From Metabacillus mangrovi (lineage in GTDB: Bacteria > Bacillota > Bacilli > Bacillales > Bacillaceae): 64,000 nucleotides of DNA. The first letter of the stretch is position 1. Each line of letters begins with the position of its first letter. Location of the stretch: assembly GCF_009711125.1 (NCBI RefSeq), contig NZ_WMIB01000013.1, forward strand, positions 1-64,000, in the 5' to 3' direction. The notes under the pieces are model-generated. The model made no database searches. It was not told where the DNA came from and worked only from the letters and a program-made list of their open reading frames with translations. Below, piece by piece: positions 10,361 to 19,073 of this stretch. Position numbers and translations under genes: made by a program.

Positions 10361-10390
10361 TAGATACTTATCTAATTAGATGATATTCTA
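10361..10390. promoter_or_regulatory. Candidate operator of the ArsR-DUF2087 gene
   Basis: Perfect 12-base palindrome ATCTAATTAGAT (10370-10381), flanked symmetrically by TAGA (10361-10364) and TCTA (10387-10390). It lies 17 bases upstream of the start codon of the regulator. Confidence 0.45.
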
Positions 10391-10602
10391 ATCTCCTAAA
10401 CCTGTCAATACCTGTTAATTTATATTGTGGTCGGTTTACTGCCGCTTCTATCCCGCTCAGGAATACACTCGGGAATGATGTGAGGCAAAGTTCTTTACTT
10501 CCCGCATTCCGTTCACTGTCCGTGGACTCAGCGCCTGCTTCTATACGTGTGCCAGCTTAACAGCGAATCCCGTCTTCAGCTATCCTTTTTCCGCCAAACC
10601 TG

Positions 10603-10713
10603 CTATTTTATTTGCTTCATAATTTCGTTCGCCTGCTGTTTAGTGACCAGATTCAACTTTGTAAAAACAGCTGTATATCCTGCAATCCTCGCTGTTCTTC
10701 CTGCTTTAAACAT
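10603..10713 (-). CDS. Small basic protein, 36 aa, unknown function
   Basis: ATG at 10713 follows GAAAGGGGTGGCATTT, a good ribosome site. The product starts MFKAGRTARIAGYTAV and ends ANEIMKQIK; it is basic, without an obvious membrane span. I do not recognise the family. It lies between the ogt terminator and the ArsR-type gene on the same strand. 10391-10602 shows nothing else. Confidence 0.5.
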   Translation of the reverse strand: MFKAGRTARIAGYTAVFTKLNLVTKQQANEIMKQIK

Positions 10714-10796
10714 AAATGCCACCCCTTTCTTTCCTCAAGGAAACTTTTTTACCTTTGATAAATTCTATGTCGCTTGAGCAATTTTGTGACAAGCAA

Positions 10797-10826
10797 AAGA
10801 AAAACCGGATGGTTTCATCCGGTTTG
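10797..10826 (-). terminator. Terminator of kinE-ogt
   Basis: Minus strand AAACCGGATGAAACCATCCGGTTTTTC just after the ogt stop at 10832. Confidence 0.8.
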
Positions 10827-10831
10827 GCTGG

Positions 10832-11308
10832 TTAGATTTTGTAGGCGATTTTTTCAAGATCGAGCATTACTGCTTTGAGATCGGTTTGTGTTCCTGCATA
10901 GCCCGTCAGTGAGCGGTTTTTGCCGATGACCCGGTGGCAGGGGATAAGGATTGGAAGCTTGTTTGCTTTATTGGCCTGTCCGACGGCCCGGACTGCTTTT
11001 GGACTTCCTGCTGCTTCGGCTATCTCTGCATAGCTAAGTGAGGCCCCATACGGAATAGCACGGAGCGCTTCCCATACTTTCATCTGAAAAGCAGTTCCTT
11101 GCGTTTTTAGAGGAAGCTCAAATTCTTTTCTTTTCCCGCTGAAATATTCCTGAATTTGTATTTTTGCTTCTTCAAGAACTTCTGCAGGCCGGCCGCCATC
11201 CTCAAAGACGGCTTCAGATGTGCCCGGAAGGTTTACCTTCGTGATTGATTCTCCATCTGATTCTACGGTAATCAACCCAAGCGGTGTTTCTATATGAATT
11301 TTATTCAT
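10832..11308 (-). CDS. ogt: Methylated-DNA--protein-cysteine S-methyltransferase
   Basis: 158 aa suicide repair protein that takes the alkyl group from O6-methylguanine. The acceptor is C124 in ILIPCHRVIGK; the helix-turn-helix part (PYGASLSYAEIAEAAGSPKAVRAVG) with the Arg finger is intact. The ATG overlaps the upstream kinase stop as ATGA, so the two are translationally coupled. Confidence 0.93.
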   Translation of the reverse strand: MNKIHIETPLGLITVESDGESITKVNLPGTSEAVFEDGGRPAEVLEEAKIQIQEYFSGKRKEFELPLKTQGTAFQMKVWEALRAIPYGASLSYAEIAEAAGSPKAVRAVGQANKANKLPILIPCHRVIGKNRSLTGYAGTQTDLKAVMLDLEKIAYKI

Positions 11309-13515
11309 GTATCTGTTCCTCCGGATCCGGCGGGCAGGGTAATGTAAAAAGTGGTTCCTTTTCCTACCTCGCTTTCGACAGTAACCTGTCCGCAGTGTTC
11401 TTCAATGATTTTATAGCTGACCATCAGGCCCAGTCCGGTTCCCCGGTCTTTTGTTGTGTAAAAGGGCTCTCCTAGACGTTTTAATTTATCCTCCGGAATG
11501 CCATTCCCTTCATCGCTGATCTGGATGCAGAGGTTTTGTGAATCCTTCATTTTTAAAATGGTTTTAACCATGCCGCCGTTTGGCATCACTTCAATTGCAT
11601 TCTTTAAAATATTGATGAAGACTTGCTTCATTTGATTTGGTTCGCAGTATATGGATGGAATTTCCCCTGATTCGCGAAGCTCCAGCTGGACATTTGAGAA
11701 GATTGCCTGGGCGTTAAGAAGCTCCATTGTTTCCTTCATGATTTTTACGATTGAATTTTGTTCAAAATGCACAGCCTGGGGCTTAGCCAGCACGAGAAAT
11801 TCTGTGATAATGGATTCGATTCGTGTCAGCTCTGATTTTATCACATTAAAATACATACTGAAATCATCTTTGACACTGCCTTCCAGAAGCTGAATGAATC
11901 CTTTAAGGGCAGTCATCGGGTTTCTGATCTCATGAGCGATTCCAGCAGCAAGCTCCCCCACCACATTCAGTGTATCTGATTTCCTGAGCCTGTCTTCAAG
12001 CTCCTTTCTCTCGGTGACATCGCGGAATATAGCCAGATGCATATTTTCGTTTAGGTTCAGTTTGATTGAAAAGTCGAGCACTCTTTTATGGCCGTGTCTG
12101 GATAGAAAGGTGATTTCCTCTTTTCTTTCCGCTTCTTCCTGGTAATCAAGCAGGAAATCAAAAGGCAGCTCGTTTTCATCCCGAAAAAGCAAAGAATGAA
12201 GATTGCACTCCTTCATTTGTTCATGGGTCATGTCAAAAATTTTAGCGGAAACAGGATTGGCAGCCAGGATGTTGTACTCGCTGTCGAAAAGGACGATCCC
12301 TTCCATCGCTCCATTAAAGATTTCGCGGAATTTTTCCTCACTTTGGCGGAGCTCCTTTTCCATGCGGATCCGGTCGCTGACATTGCGCAGAATGGTCAAA
12401 TGCTGGCCCCCGAACACGTTCGCCTTAGAAGTGAACTCCAGCTCCTTGCATTGTCCATTAGGCATATGAAACCGGAGTTCACGCCGGATTGAGCCTGTCT
12501 TCACATAATGCTTAAAGGCCGATAAATACCTTGGATCCTCTGGATCGAGAAAGTCTGTAATCGTGCTTTTCAGCAAGCCTTCCATTGGCATTTCAAAAAT
12601 TTTCGCAGCCCATTCATTCGCCTTAATGATTTTCCCGCTGTGATCCCAGATGACAATTGCATCCATCGCATTTTCGAATACTTCCCTGAAGCGGGCTTCA
12701 CTTTTATTCAGTTTCGATTCCATTGTCCTTTTATCCGTAATGTCTCTCATAATCGCCATGAAATACCCATTCATTACATTTGCAGTCGTAGTGAACTCGA
12801 AGATCTTTCTTGTCCCGCTTTTAAGCCTTACCGGAAGGTCGCCTTTCGCCTTCTCCGATTTAGCCAGCAGAGACCATGAATTCTCTATTTTGAAGCTGTT
12901 GTCTTTGTCTATAAAGTCCTTCAGCCGGTAGGACGACAGCTGGTTTTTCTGCAGCTCGAAGCTCTGGCAGAAGGAGGTATTCGCATCCACAAGCCGGCCA
13001 TGTGCATCATAGATCACGATTCCATCCGGAGCACGGTGGAATAGATCCTGAAACATTTTTTCATTAATGGATCGTTCTCTCTCAAGCAGCTTTTTTGAAG
13101 ATACGTCCCTCATGATGGACAGATCATAGTCCCCAAAGGCTTTTCTCTTCGCTGAAAATTCAATAAATTTAAGCTGGCCGTTTTTCAGCTTGATGACAAT
13201 CTCTTCACTCAAAACTCCTTTTTCGGTGAGAATGCCGCGCTGTCTAACCATTTCCTCATGAGGGAAAAGAGCCAGATAATCGTACAGCGAATGCTGCAGC
13301 AGCACCTCACGCTCTTCTGCAAACAATAAACAGGCTGCTTCATTTGCATCGATAAAATTCATTTCCTGGTCAAAAATAATGATGGCATCGAGCGCCTGGT
13401 TAAAAATGATTTTATGCTTTTCAAGTTCTTTATTTAAATCGGCATTTTCGTTTTTCAGCCGGTTCAATTCGGATTTCAGCCGGGCAATTTGCGCCTCTTC
13501 TGTTAATGGACCCAT
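11305..13515 (-). CDS. kinE: Multi-PAS sporulation-type histidine kinase
   Basis: 736 aa soluble kinase. A short N-terminal coiled coil (residues 5-35) is followed by four PAS domains (about 35-145, 150-265, 270-390 and 395-510; each opens with a GI/DAIVI.D-type strand), a HisKA domain with the phosphorylated H528 in AAGIAHEIRNPMTALKG, and an HATPase with NAIEAM-like NAIEVMPNGG, DEGNGIP and GTGLGL. No membrane span is seen. Size, architecture and position beside ogt and ykrP match KinE, a minor sporulation kinase feeding the Spo0A phosphorelay. The sensed signal is unknown. Confidence 0.8.
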   Translation of the reverse strand: MGPLTEEAQIARLKSELNRLKNENADLNKELEKHKIIFNQALDAIIIFDQEMNFIDANEAACLLFAEEREVLLQHSLYDYLALFPHEEMVRQRGILTEKGVLSEEIVIKLKNGQLKFIEFSAKRKAFGDYDLSIMRDVSSKKLLERERSINEKMFQDLFHRAPDGIVIYDAHGRLVDANTSFCQSFELQKNQLSSYRLKDFIDKDNSFKIENSWSLLAKSEKAKGDLPVRLKSGTRKIFEFTTTANVMNGYFMAIMRDITDKRTMESKLNKSEARFREVFENAMDAIVIWDHSGKIIKANEWAAKIFEMPMEGLLKSTITDFLDPEDPRYLSAFKHYVKTGSIRRELRFHMPNGQCKELEFTSKANVFGGQHLTILRNVSDRIRMEKELRQSEEKFREIFNGAMEGIVLFDSEYNILAANPVSAKIFDMTHEQMKECNLHSLLFRDENELPFDFLLDYQEEAERKEEITFLSRHGHKRVLDFSIKLNLNENMHLAIFRDVTERKELEDRLRKSDTLNVVGELAAGIAHEIRNPMTALKGFIQLLEGSVKDDFSMYFNVIKSELTRIESIITEFLVLAKPQAVHFEQNSIVKIMKETMELLNAQAIFSNVQLELRESGEIPSIYCEPNQMKQVFINILKNAIEVMPNGGMVKTILKMKDSQNLCIQISDEGNGIPEDKLKRLGEPFYTTKDRGTGLGLMVSYKIIEEHCGQVTVESEVGKGTTFYITLPAGSGGTDT

Positions 13516-13815
13516 TTCCCCTTACACTCCTTCAACCTTTTTCCATATCCCATACATTAATTTCTACAATAACCTCCATTGTCCTTCCGGATTTAGCTGT
13601 TTTAAGACAGAATAAGGAGAATCTTTCCTGTTCTCATGTTTTCTACATATTTCTCATCTATGTAACAAACTCATTAAGTTATGCTGACAAATGGAACGGA
13701 AGGCTCCATCGCACCGTTTATTTGTTTTACACTCATCAGGCATGGGTAAAATTATCTTACAGGAAATTGAAATTCTGCAGATGAAAATTGAAATTTTACA
13801 GGCAGGTGATCTGAA
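13516..13815. other. Intergenic region between kinE and ykrP
   Basis: Divergent promoter region. The only structure seen is a direct repeat of GAAAATTGAAATT-like sequence at 13762-13798, just ahead of the ykrP ribosome site. No small gene is supported. Confidence 0.4.
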
Positions 13816-14823
13816 TTGAAAACGAGGGACAGCTATTTCGATAATGCAAAGTTTCTGTTAATCATCCTTGTTGTATTCGGGCATCTCATTCGTTCATTTA
13901 TTGATAACAATGAAGTCATGCTCCACATTTATAAATTTATTTACACCTTTCACATGCCCGCTTTCATACTGGTCTCCGGTTATTTTGCGAAAGGCTTCAA
14001 AAAGAAAGGCTATGTAGGCAAGATCGCCAAAAAGCTGATCGTTCCTTATTTAATTTTCCAGGGGATCTATTCCGTTTACTACTACTTGATTGAAAAGCAG
14101 GATAAACTGGAGCTTAATCCGCTCGATCCGCAGTGGTCACTATGGTTTCTGCTCAGCCTGTTCTTCTGGAACCTGATGCTGTTTGCCTTTACTAAATTAA
14201 ACTGGAAGGCTGCACTGGGGCTTTCATTCCTGCTTGGGATCGCGATTGGATACGCCGACTTCGCCGGCAACTTTTTGAGCATCGGCAGAACGTTTGTATT
14301 CTTCCCGCTCTTTTTGCTTGGTTTTTATATGAAGAGAGAGCATTTCTATATGCTCACTTCTGCTAAGGGACGGAGCCTGTCCGTACTTGTTCTTGCGGTT
14401 ACATTCAGTATGTATTTCTTCCTCGAGTTTGATTTTGAATGGCTGTTTGGCTCTAAGCCTTATTCAGAGTTTGGAGAAGTGCTTGCTGCGGGGGCATTGA
14501 TCAGGATGACGTTTTACATCATGACAGTGGCTGCCACGCTTAGTTTCCTGGCTATTGTTCCTACTAGAGAGTCATTCTTTACCTCATGGGGAACCAGAAC
14601 GTTCTACGTCTATCTGCTTCACGGATTTATCATTAATGGAATACGGAACAGTCCGGCAGAAGAGGTTCTCCAGGATTACCAAAGCATCGCGATCTATGCT
14701 CTGGCGGCCATTATTTTCACGTTTATTCTATCATCCAATGCTGTAAAAACCGTAACAGAGCCGATCGTTGAGCTAAAGGCGACCAGCCTGAAAAGGAAAC
14801 TGAAAGCGATACAGCAAACGTAA
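13816..14823 (+). CDS. ykrP: Acyltransferase-3 family membrane protein (YkrP-like)
   Basis: 335 aa, about ten hydrophobic segments. Start is TTG 13816 after GCAGGTGAT. It opens RDSYFDNAKFLLIILVVFGH, with the conserved His of the Acyl_transf_3 family in VVFGHLIR, and FHMPAFILVSGYF further on. Such proteins move acetyl or other acyl groups onto extracytoplasmic glycans. The substrate is unknown. In B. subtilis ykrP is next to kinE, as here. Confidence 0.8.
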   Translation: MKTRDSYFDNAKFLLIILVVFGHLIRSFIDNNEVMLHIYKFIYTFHMPAFILVSGYFAKGFKKKGYVGKIAKKLIVPYLIFQGIYSVYYYLIEKQDKLELNPLDPQWSLWFLLSLFFWNLMLFAFTKLNWKAALGLSFLLGIAIGYADFAGNFLSIGRTFVFFPLFLLGFYMKREHFYMLTSAKGRSLSVLVLAVTFSMYFFLEFDFEWLFGSKPYSEFGEVLAAGALIRMTFYIMTVAATLSFLAIVPTRESFFTSWGTRTFYVYLLHGFIINGIRNSPAEEVLQDYQSIAIYALAAIIFTFILSSNAVKTVTEPIVELKATSLKRKLKAIQQT

Positions 14824-14850
14824 ACCGGTTCATAAAGAGCCGGTTTTTTT
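14822..14850 (+). terminator. Terminator of ykrP
   Basis: AAACCGG / CCGGTTT stem with TTTTTTT, starting within the stop codon. Confidence 0.8.
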
Positions 14851-14955
14851 CATGAAAAACGGTTTCGCTTTAATGGAATGTGTTAAAATGATTAATGCTT
14901 TATGCGCAGGCTGATCGAGCCTTCGCCTACTCTTTAAAAAAAGTGGTGTAAAAAA

Positions 14956-16722
14956 ATGAACATTGTGCTCAGCACGTTAAATGCAAAATACATTCATACA
15001 AGTTTGTCGATCCGCTATCTAAAAGCTTATGCCCAGCCTGAATTCACTCCTCAGCTGGCCGAATATACCATTAAAGATCCCGCCATTAACATTGTGAGCG
15101 ACCTGATGAAGCGGAATCCGGATGTCATTGGCTTCAGCTGCTATATTTGGAACATAGAAGAGACGATTAAAGTGATTGGGATGCTGAAGAAAATCCGGCC
15201 TGAATTAGTGATTGTGCTCGGAGGGCCCGAGGTTGCCTATGATGCAGCGGAATGGATGGAGAGGATACCCGGAGCGGATTATATCGTTCTCGGTGAAGGA
15301 GAACAAACCTTCAAGCAGCTCCTGCAGGCTATTGAGCAGAATTTGCCGGTCAGTACGGTTAAAGGGGTTGTTTACCGGGAAGATGGAAAAACACGGGTGC
15401 AGCCTCAGGGAAATAAGCTCGTTTTAAAAGAGCTTCCATCTCCGTACCGGTTTGAGGAGGACTTGGAAAGCCTTTCTAAAAGGGTCACCTACATCGAAAC
15501 GAGCAGAGGCTGTCCTTTCAGCTGTCAATTTTGCCTTTCTTCCATTGAAGTTGGAGTTCGTTATTTTGACCGCGAAAAGATAAAGGATGATATTCGCTTT
15601 CTGATGGCAAATGGGGCTAAAACCATTAAGTTCGTAGACCGTACGTTCAACATCAGCCGAAGCTACGCGATGGAAATGTTCCAGTTCCTGATCGATGAAC
15701 ACCGTCCGGGGACCGTTTTCCAATTTGAAATAACGGCGGATATTATGAGGCCTGAGGTGATTCAGTTTCTGAACGATCATGCTCCTGTAGGCTTGTTCCG
15801 TTTTGAAATCGGTGTTCAGTCGACCAATGATGAGACGAATGACCTCGTGATGAGGCGGCAGAATTTCTCCAAGCTCGCCAGAACTGTAACGATGGTAAAA
15901 GACGGCGGGAAAATTGAACAGCATTTGGATTTGATTGCAGGACTGCCTGAAGAGGATTATGATTCCTTTAAGAAAACGTTCAATGATGTTTTTGCGATGA
16001 GGCCTGAAGAATTGCAGCTCGGCTTTTTAAAAATGCTCCGCGGAACCGGACTTCGCCTTAGAGCGGATCAGCACGATTATGTGTATATGGACCACTCTCC
16101 ATATGAAATCCTGAAAAACAATGTGCTGAGCTTTGATGATATATCCAGAATCAAGCAGGTCGAGGATGTTCTAGAGAAGTACTGGAATGACCACCGGATG
16201 AATGAAACGATCGAATACCTCGTCCGTCACGTCTTCCCAAGTCCGTTCGATTTCTTCCAGGATTTTGGGACTTATTGGGATGAACAGGGCTGGAGCCGCA
16301 TCGGACATCAGCTCGAGGATCTGTTCAAGCGTCTGCACAGCTTTATAAAAGCTGCTGCCCCTGAGCATCTGGAGACTGCTGCAGGCTTCATGACCTACGA
16401 TTTCCTCAAAAATCAGCGCCATAAACCGAGGAAAGCATTATGGGAAGAAGAAGTTCTTTCAAAAGATCACCGGGAACGTTTCTATAAGGAGATCTTAGAG
16501 AGACCGGCTGTTCTTGGTGAAAGCTTCACTCTGAAAAAGTGGACTGAAAAGGAGCTGTACAAGCACACCATAGTGGAAAAGCTGCCGTTTGATCTCGCTG
16601 CCTACAAAATGGATGGTGTATTCATTTCGAATCCGACATGGGTCCTTTTCCATTACGACCCCGCCTCTGTTACACATGTGTATACAACGAATGAAAGCCC
16701 GGATCAGACCCGGGCTGTCTAA
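14956..16722 (+). CDS. B12-binding-domain radical SAM protein (DUF4080-type)
   Basis: 588 aa. Residues 1-140 form a cobalamin-binding-like Rossmann domain (VIGFSCYIWN, VLGGPEVA, GEGEQTF). The radical SAM core carries the CX3CX2C cluster site in RGCPFSCQFCLSS (about residue 185), followed by FVDRTFN and EIGVQS. The C-terminal part from about 400 (PYEILKNN onward) fits DUF4080. The reaction is unknown; relatives act on unactivated carbons or on RNA. It is a single-gene unit whose last codons overlap a GC hairpin (16698-16718). Confidence 0.85.
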   Translation: MNIVLSTLNAKYIHTSLSIRYLKAYAQPEFTPQLAEYTIKDPAINIVSDLMKRNPDVIGFSCYIWNIEETIKVIGMLKKIRPELVIVLGGPEVAYDAAEWMERIPGADYIVLGEGEQTFKQLLQAIEQNLPVSTVKGVVYREDGKTRVQPQGNKLVLKELPSPYRFEEDLESLSKRVTYIETSRGCPFSCQFCLSSIEVGVRYFDREKIKDDIRFLMANGAKTIKFVDRTFNISRSYAMEMFQFLIDEHRPGTVFQFEITADIMRPEVIQFLNDHAPVGLFRFEIGVQSTNDETNDLVMRRQNFSKLARTVTMVKDGGKIEQHLDLIAGLPEEDYDSFKKTFNDVFAMRPEELQLGFLKMLRGTGLRLRADQHDYVYMDHSPYEILKNNVLSFDDISRIKQVEDVLEKYWNDHRMNETIEYLVRHVFPSPFDFFQDFGTYWDEQGWSRIGHQLEDLFKRLHSFIKAAAPEHLETAAGFMTYDFLKNQRHKPRKALWEEEVLSKDHRERFYKEILERPAVLGESFTLKKWTEKELYKHTIVEKLPFDLAAYKMDGVFISNPTWVLFHYDPASVTHVYTTNESPDQTRAV

Positions 16723-16739
16723 AGGTGAGAGCTATGCTC

Positions 16740-16913
16740 TCACTTTTTCTTTTTGCTGCAAGCAGATTGCTGTTTAAGTTCTTCTTTCAATTCATAAATT
16801 TTCCCTTGGTTCGCATCTCCGAATTCACTGCCGAATTCTTCTTCAAGCAAACCAGGATCCATTGGCTTTTTGTGATTTTGCATATCCTTGCTTTTCATAT
16901 GCTTCCGGCTCAT
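16740..16913 (-). CDS. Small charged protein, 57 aa, unknown function
   Basis: ATG at 16913 overlaps the stop of the preceding small gene as ATGA; GGAG lies 8 bases upstream. The product opens MSRKHMKSKDMQNHKKP, has an acidic centre (LLEEEFGSEFGD) and ends in a Lys run. I do not recognise the family; the composition resembles small spore or cytosolic charged proteins of bacilli. Confidence 0.55.
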   Translation of the reverse strand: MSRKHMKSKDMQNHKKPMDPGLLEEEFGSEFGDANQGKIYELKEELKQQSACSKKKK

Positions 16914-17077
16914 CGCTCATTCTCCGACTGGCCCTGCATTCCTTTTTTTGAATTGCGGTTTGCATACTTTTTAGGGTTTTCATGATTGTACTCTGCAGCA
17001 AATTCTGTTTTTGCCATGCTTTCAGACGGTGTGCTGTTGTTTTTTAATGCCTGGTGGTTTGCCGCTTTTCTTTTCAT
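16910..17077 (-). CDS. Small hydrophilic protein, 55 aa, unknown function
   Basis: ATG at 17077 follows GGGGGG with a 7-base spacer. The sequence is rich in Asn, Lys, Ser and Glu (KTEFAAEYNHENPKKY), lacks hydrophobic segments and resembles the composition of minor small acid-soluble spore proteins, without a clear family match. The codons upstream to 17149 have no ribosome site. Coupled by ATGA overlap to the next small gene. Confidence 0.55.
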   Translation of the reverse strand: MKRKAANHQALKNNSTPSESMAKTEFAAEYNHENPKKYANRNSKKGMQGQSENER

Positions 17078-17161
17078 AAAAAATCCCCCCGAAAGTTGTT
17101 TGCGGGATAATCCCGCATTACTAGTCTGCTGCAGGGCGCCGGGGTTCATTCTTCCAGATTT

Positions 17162-17299
17162 TTAGTGCTCCTGGTGTTCATAGGCAATCAGGACAATCTC
17201 TTCACCTGTCCGGCTCCTGAAGTCTTCTTCAAATTGCTTGAGCCTGCTTAATTCATCTGACGTTAATTCTGCGACCGGAAACTGCTGATTTTCCAACAT
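17162..17299 (-). CDS. Small acidic protein, 45 aa, unknown function
   Basis: ATG at 17299 follows AAGGAAGGGAGGGATCC. The product opens MLENQQFPVAELTSDELS, continues as an amphipathic helix (RLKQFEEDF) and ends EIVLIAYEHQEH. No family recognised. It lies 84 bases upstream of the 55-aa gene, probably in one transcript. Confidence 0.55.
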   Translation of the reverse strand: MLENQQFPVAELTSDELSRLKQFEEDFRSRTGEEIVLIAYEHQEH

Positions 17300-17345
17300 G
17301 GATCCCTCCCTTCCTTTCCATTGTTGCCTTGGAGAGAAAAAATAT

Positions 17346-17373
17346 GAAAAAGCCCGGCATTAATGCCGGACCT
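17346..17373 (-). terminator. Terminator downstream of ktrD
   Basis: Minus strand GTCCGGCATTAATGCCGGGC followed by TTTTTC. It lies about 150 bases past the ktrD stop, beyond the short repeat copy. Confidence 0.65.
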
Positions 17374-17378
17374 TTTGA

Positions 17379-17447
17379 AAAGCTCTGTTAAACTTGGCTG
17401 TTGATTGCAGCTAGAAGGCGTTCGCTCCAATCAACAGGTGTGAAAAA
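17379..17447. repeat. Intergenic dispersed repeat, short copy
   Basis: AGCTCTGTTAAACTT, CTGTTGATTGCAGCTAG, then directly CAATCAACAGGTGTG and ATCAACAC. It has both ends of the element at 219-393 but not its roughly 100-base centre, and lies between ktrD and its terminator, so it would be transcribed. Confidence 0.7.
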
Positions 17448-17526
17448 TCAACACTATGCTTTAACAAAGCCTTTTTGAGAAATATTCCAAGGTTCACAAT
17501 GTTTATTAGAATGGTCCCCAGCAAAG

Positions 17527-18873
17527 TTATCCGATAATAATCCGTTCTGTCGGATACTTATAATTCGGTTCTTTGTCTCTTTTACCGAGCATCAGAAGAA
17601 AGGTCACCATGCCAATTCTTCCTGTAAACATCAGGACGATAATGATCAGCTTTCCAGGGGTGCTCAGGTCAGCAGTGATCCCCAGGGAAAGGCCAGTCGT
17701 TCCAAAAGCGGATGAAACCTCGAAAAGAATTTCAAGCATCGAGAACGGTTCGATCGCCATCAGGATAACTGTTGAGAAAAAGCAGATCATCATAGCCAAA
17801 ATGGTGACTACGAGTGACTTTGTCACATCTGTATGATGCACTTCTCTTTTGAATACTTTTATCGACTTGTTCCCGCGTGCAAAGTGATAGATGAACAGAA
17901 CATTAAGGGCAAGGGTTGTCGTCCGTATCCCCCCGCCAACAGAGCTCGGTGATGCCCCTATTACCATAAGGAAGCACATAAACAGGAGAGTGGCTTCACT
18001 GAATTCCGCTACGTCCATTGTTACCAGACCTCCGCTCCTCGTAGTCGAGGATTGGAACAGAGCGTAGAAAAACGCCTCATGCCAGGATTTCCCTTTTAAA
18101 AAATGCTGCGCTTCCAGCAGGATGATCCCAATTGTTCCAAACACGATCAACCCTAAAAAGGTAAGGGAAGTAAGCTTGGAAAACAGGGTAAACCGGTGTT
18201 TTTCTTTGTGGAGCAAATAGGCTTTCACTTCAATTAAAACCGGGAAACCGATCGCCCCAAGCGTAAGCAGGAGAATGTTAATGAACTGAATGAAATAGTC
18301 CTGCGCGAATGGTTTAAGCGATTCACCCGTAATATCAAAGCCCGCATTAGTCGTAGCACTGACAGAGGCAAAAAAGCCGTGAAGAAACGCATCTTCCCAT
18401 GCCGGAAAATATTTCAGCATATAAGTGCCGAGGATTAATCCGCCAATCACCTCAATGGCGAGGATCAGGATCAGGATCTGTTTAAGAAGGTTCACAAGGC
18501 CAGACAGATTCGATTGATTTTGGTCTGTCATAATGAGCTTGCGCTCTTTTAGACCGATCCTTCTTCTTAACACAAGCCAGATGAATGTGCTGAGTGTCAT
18601 AATGCCAATCCCGCCAAACTGAAAAATAAAGGCAAGGATGAAGATTCCCGGAGTTGTGAATGTATCGCTGATTGAAATCGTTGTAAGACCGGTTACGCTC
18701 ACGGCACTGACAGAGGTGAATAACGCATCAATAAATGTCCATGGAGCTTCAGGGTTCCGGGCAAACGGAAGACTTAGAAGCACGATGGATACACTGACAG
18801 CAATGAAATAATAAGTAACGATAATTTTAGCAGGCGACAGCCTTTGTTTTCTAAAATATTCAGCAGCTCTCAT
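17527..18873 (-). CDS. ktrD: Ktr K+ uptake system membrane subunit
   Basis: 448 aa TrkH/KtrB-type channel-transporter. Start at ATG 18873, 9 bases after GAAGG; the in-frame ATG at 18882 touches the ribosome site. Four pore-loop signatures are seen in order: VTGLTT, TTNAGFD, TTRSGGLV and GTTGLS, the selectivity filters of the four repeats. It imports K+ with a KtrC-type cytosolic RCK partner that is not encoded here; B. subtilis ktrD is likewise separate from ktrC. No c-di-AMP riboswitch is seen in the 190-base leader. Confidence 0.9.
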   Translation of the reverse strand: MRAAEYFRKQRLSPAKIIVTYYFIAVSVSIVLLSLPFARNPEAPWTFIDALFTSVSAVSVTGLTTISISDTFTTPGIFILAFIFQFGGIGIMTLSTFIWLVLRRRIGLKERKLIMTDQNQSNLSGLVNLLKQILILILAIEVIGGLILGTYMLKYFPAWEDAFLHGFFASVSATTNAGFDITGESLKPFAQDYFIQFINILLLTLGAIGFPVLIEVKAYLLHKEKHRFTLFSKLTSLTFLGLIVFGTIGIILLEAQHFLKGKSWHEAFFYALFQSSTTRSGGLVTMDVAEFSEATLLFMCFLMVIGASPSSVGGGIRTTTLALNVLFIYHFARGNKSIKVFKREVHHTDVTKSLVVTILAMMICFFSTVILMAIEPFSMLEILFEVSSAFGTTGLSLGITADLSTPGKLIIIVLMFTGRIGMVTFLLMLGKRDKEPNYKYPTERIIIG

Positions 18874-19073
18874 AGCAAACATCCTTCTAGTTTAATCGGC
18901 TTGTTCTATCGTAAAGAATATTTCTCCATAAAAAAAGACTTCCGGTATAAGTTTTTTAATCTTTTTCTGTAAAACGTTTACATAACTGAAAATTTACTTT
19001 ACAATATGTCACATAGTTATGAGTCTAAATGCCTGTGATTTCTACAAAAACTGACCGAACGGAGCCGAAAGTG

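Noticed and set aside
18883-19073. c-di-AMP riboswitch ahead of ktrD
   Set aside because: The interval is too short and lacks the ydaO/yuaA conserved segments.
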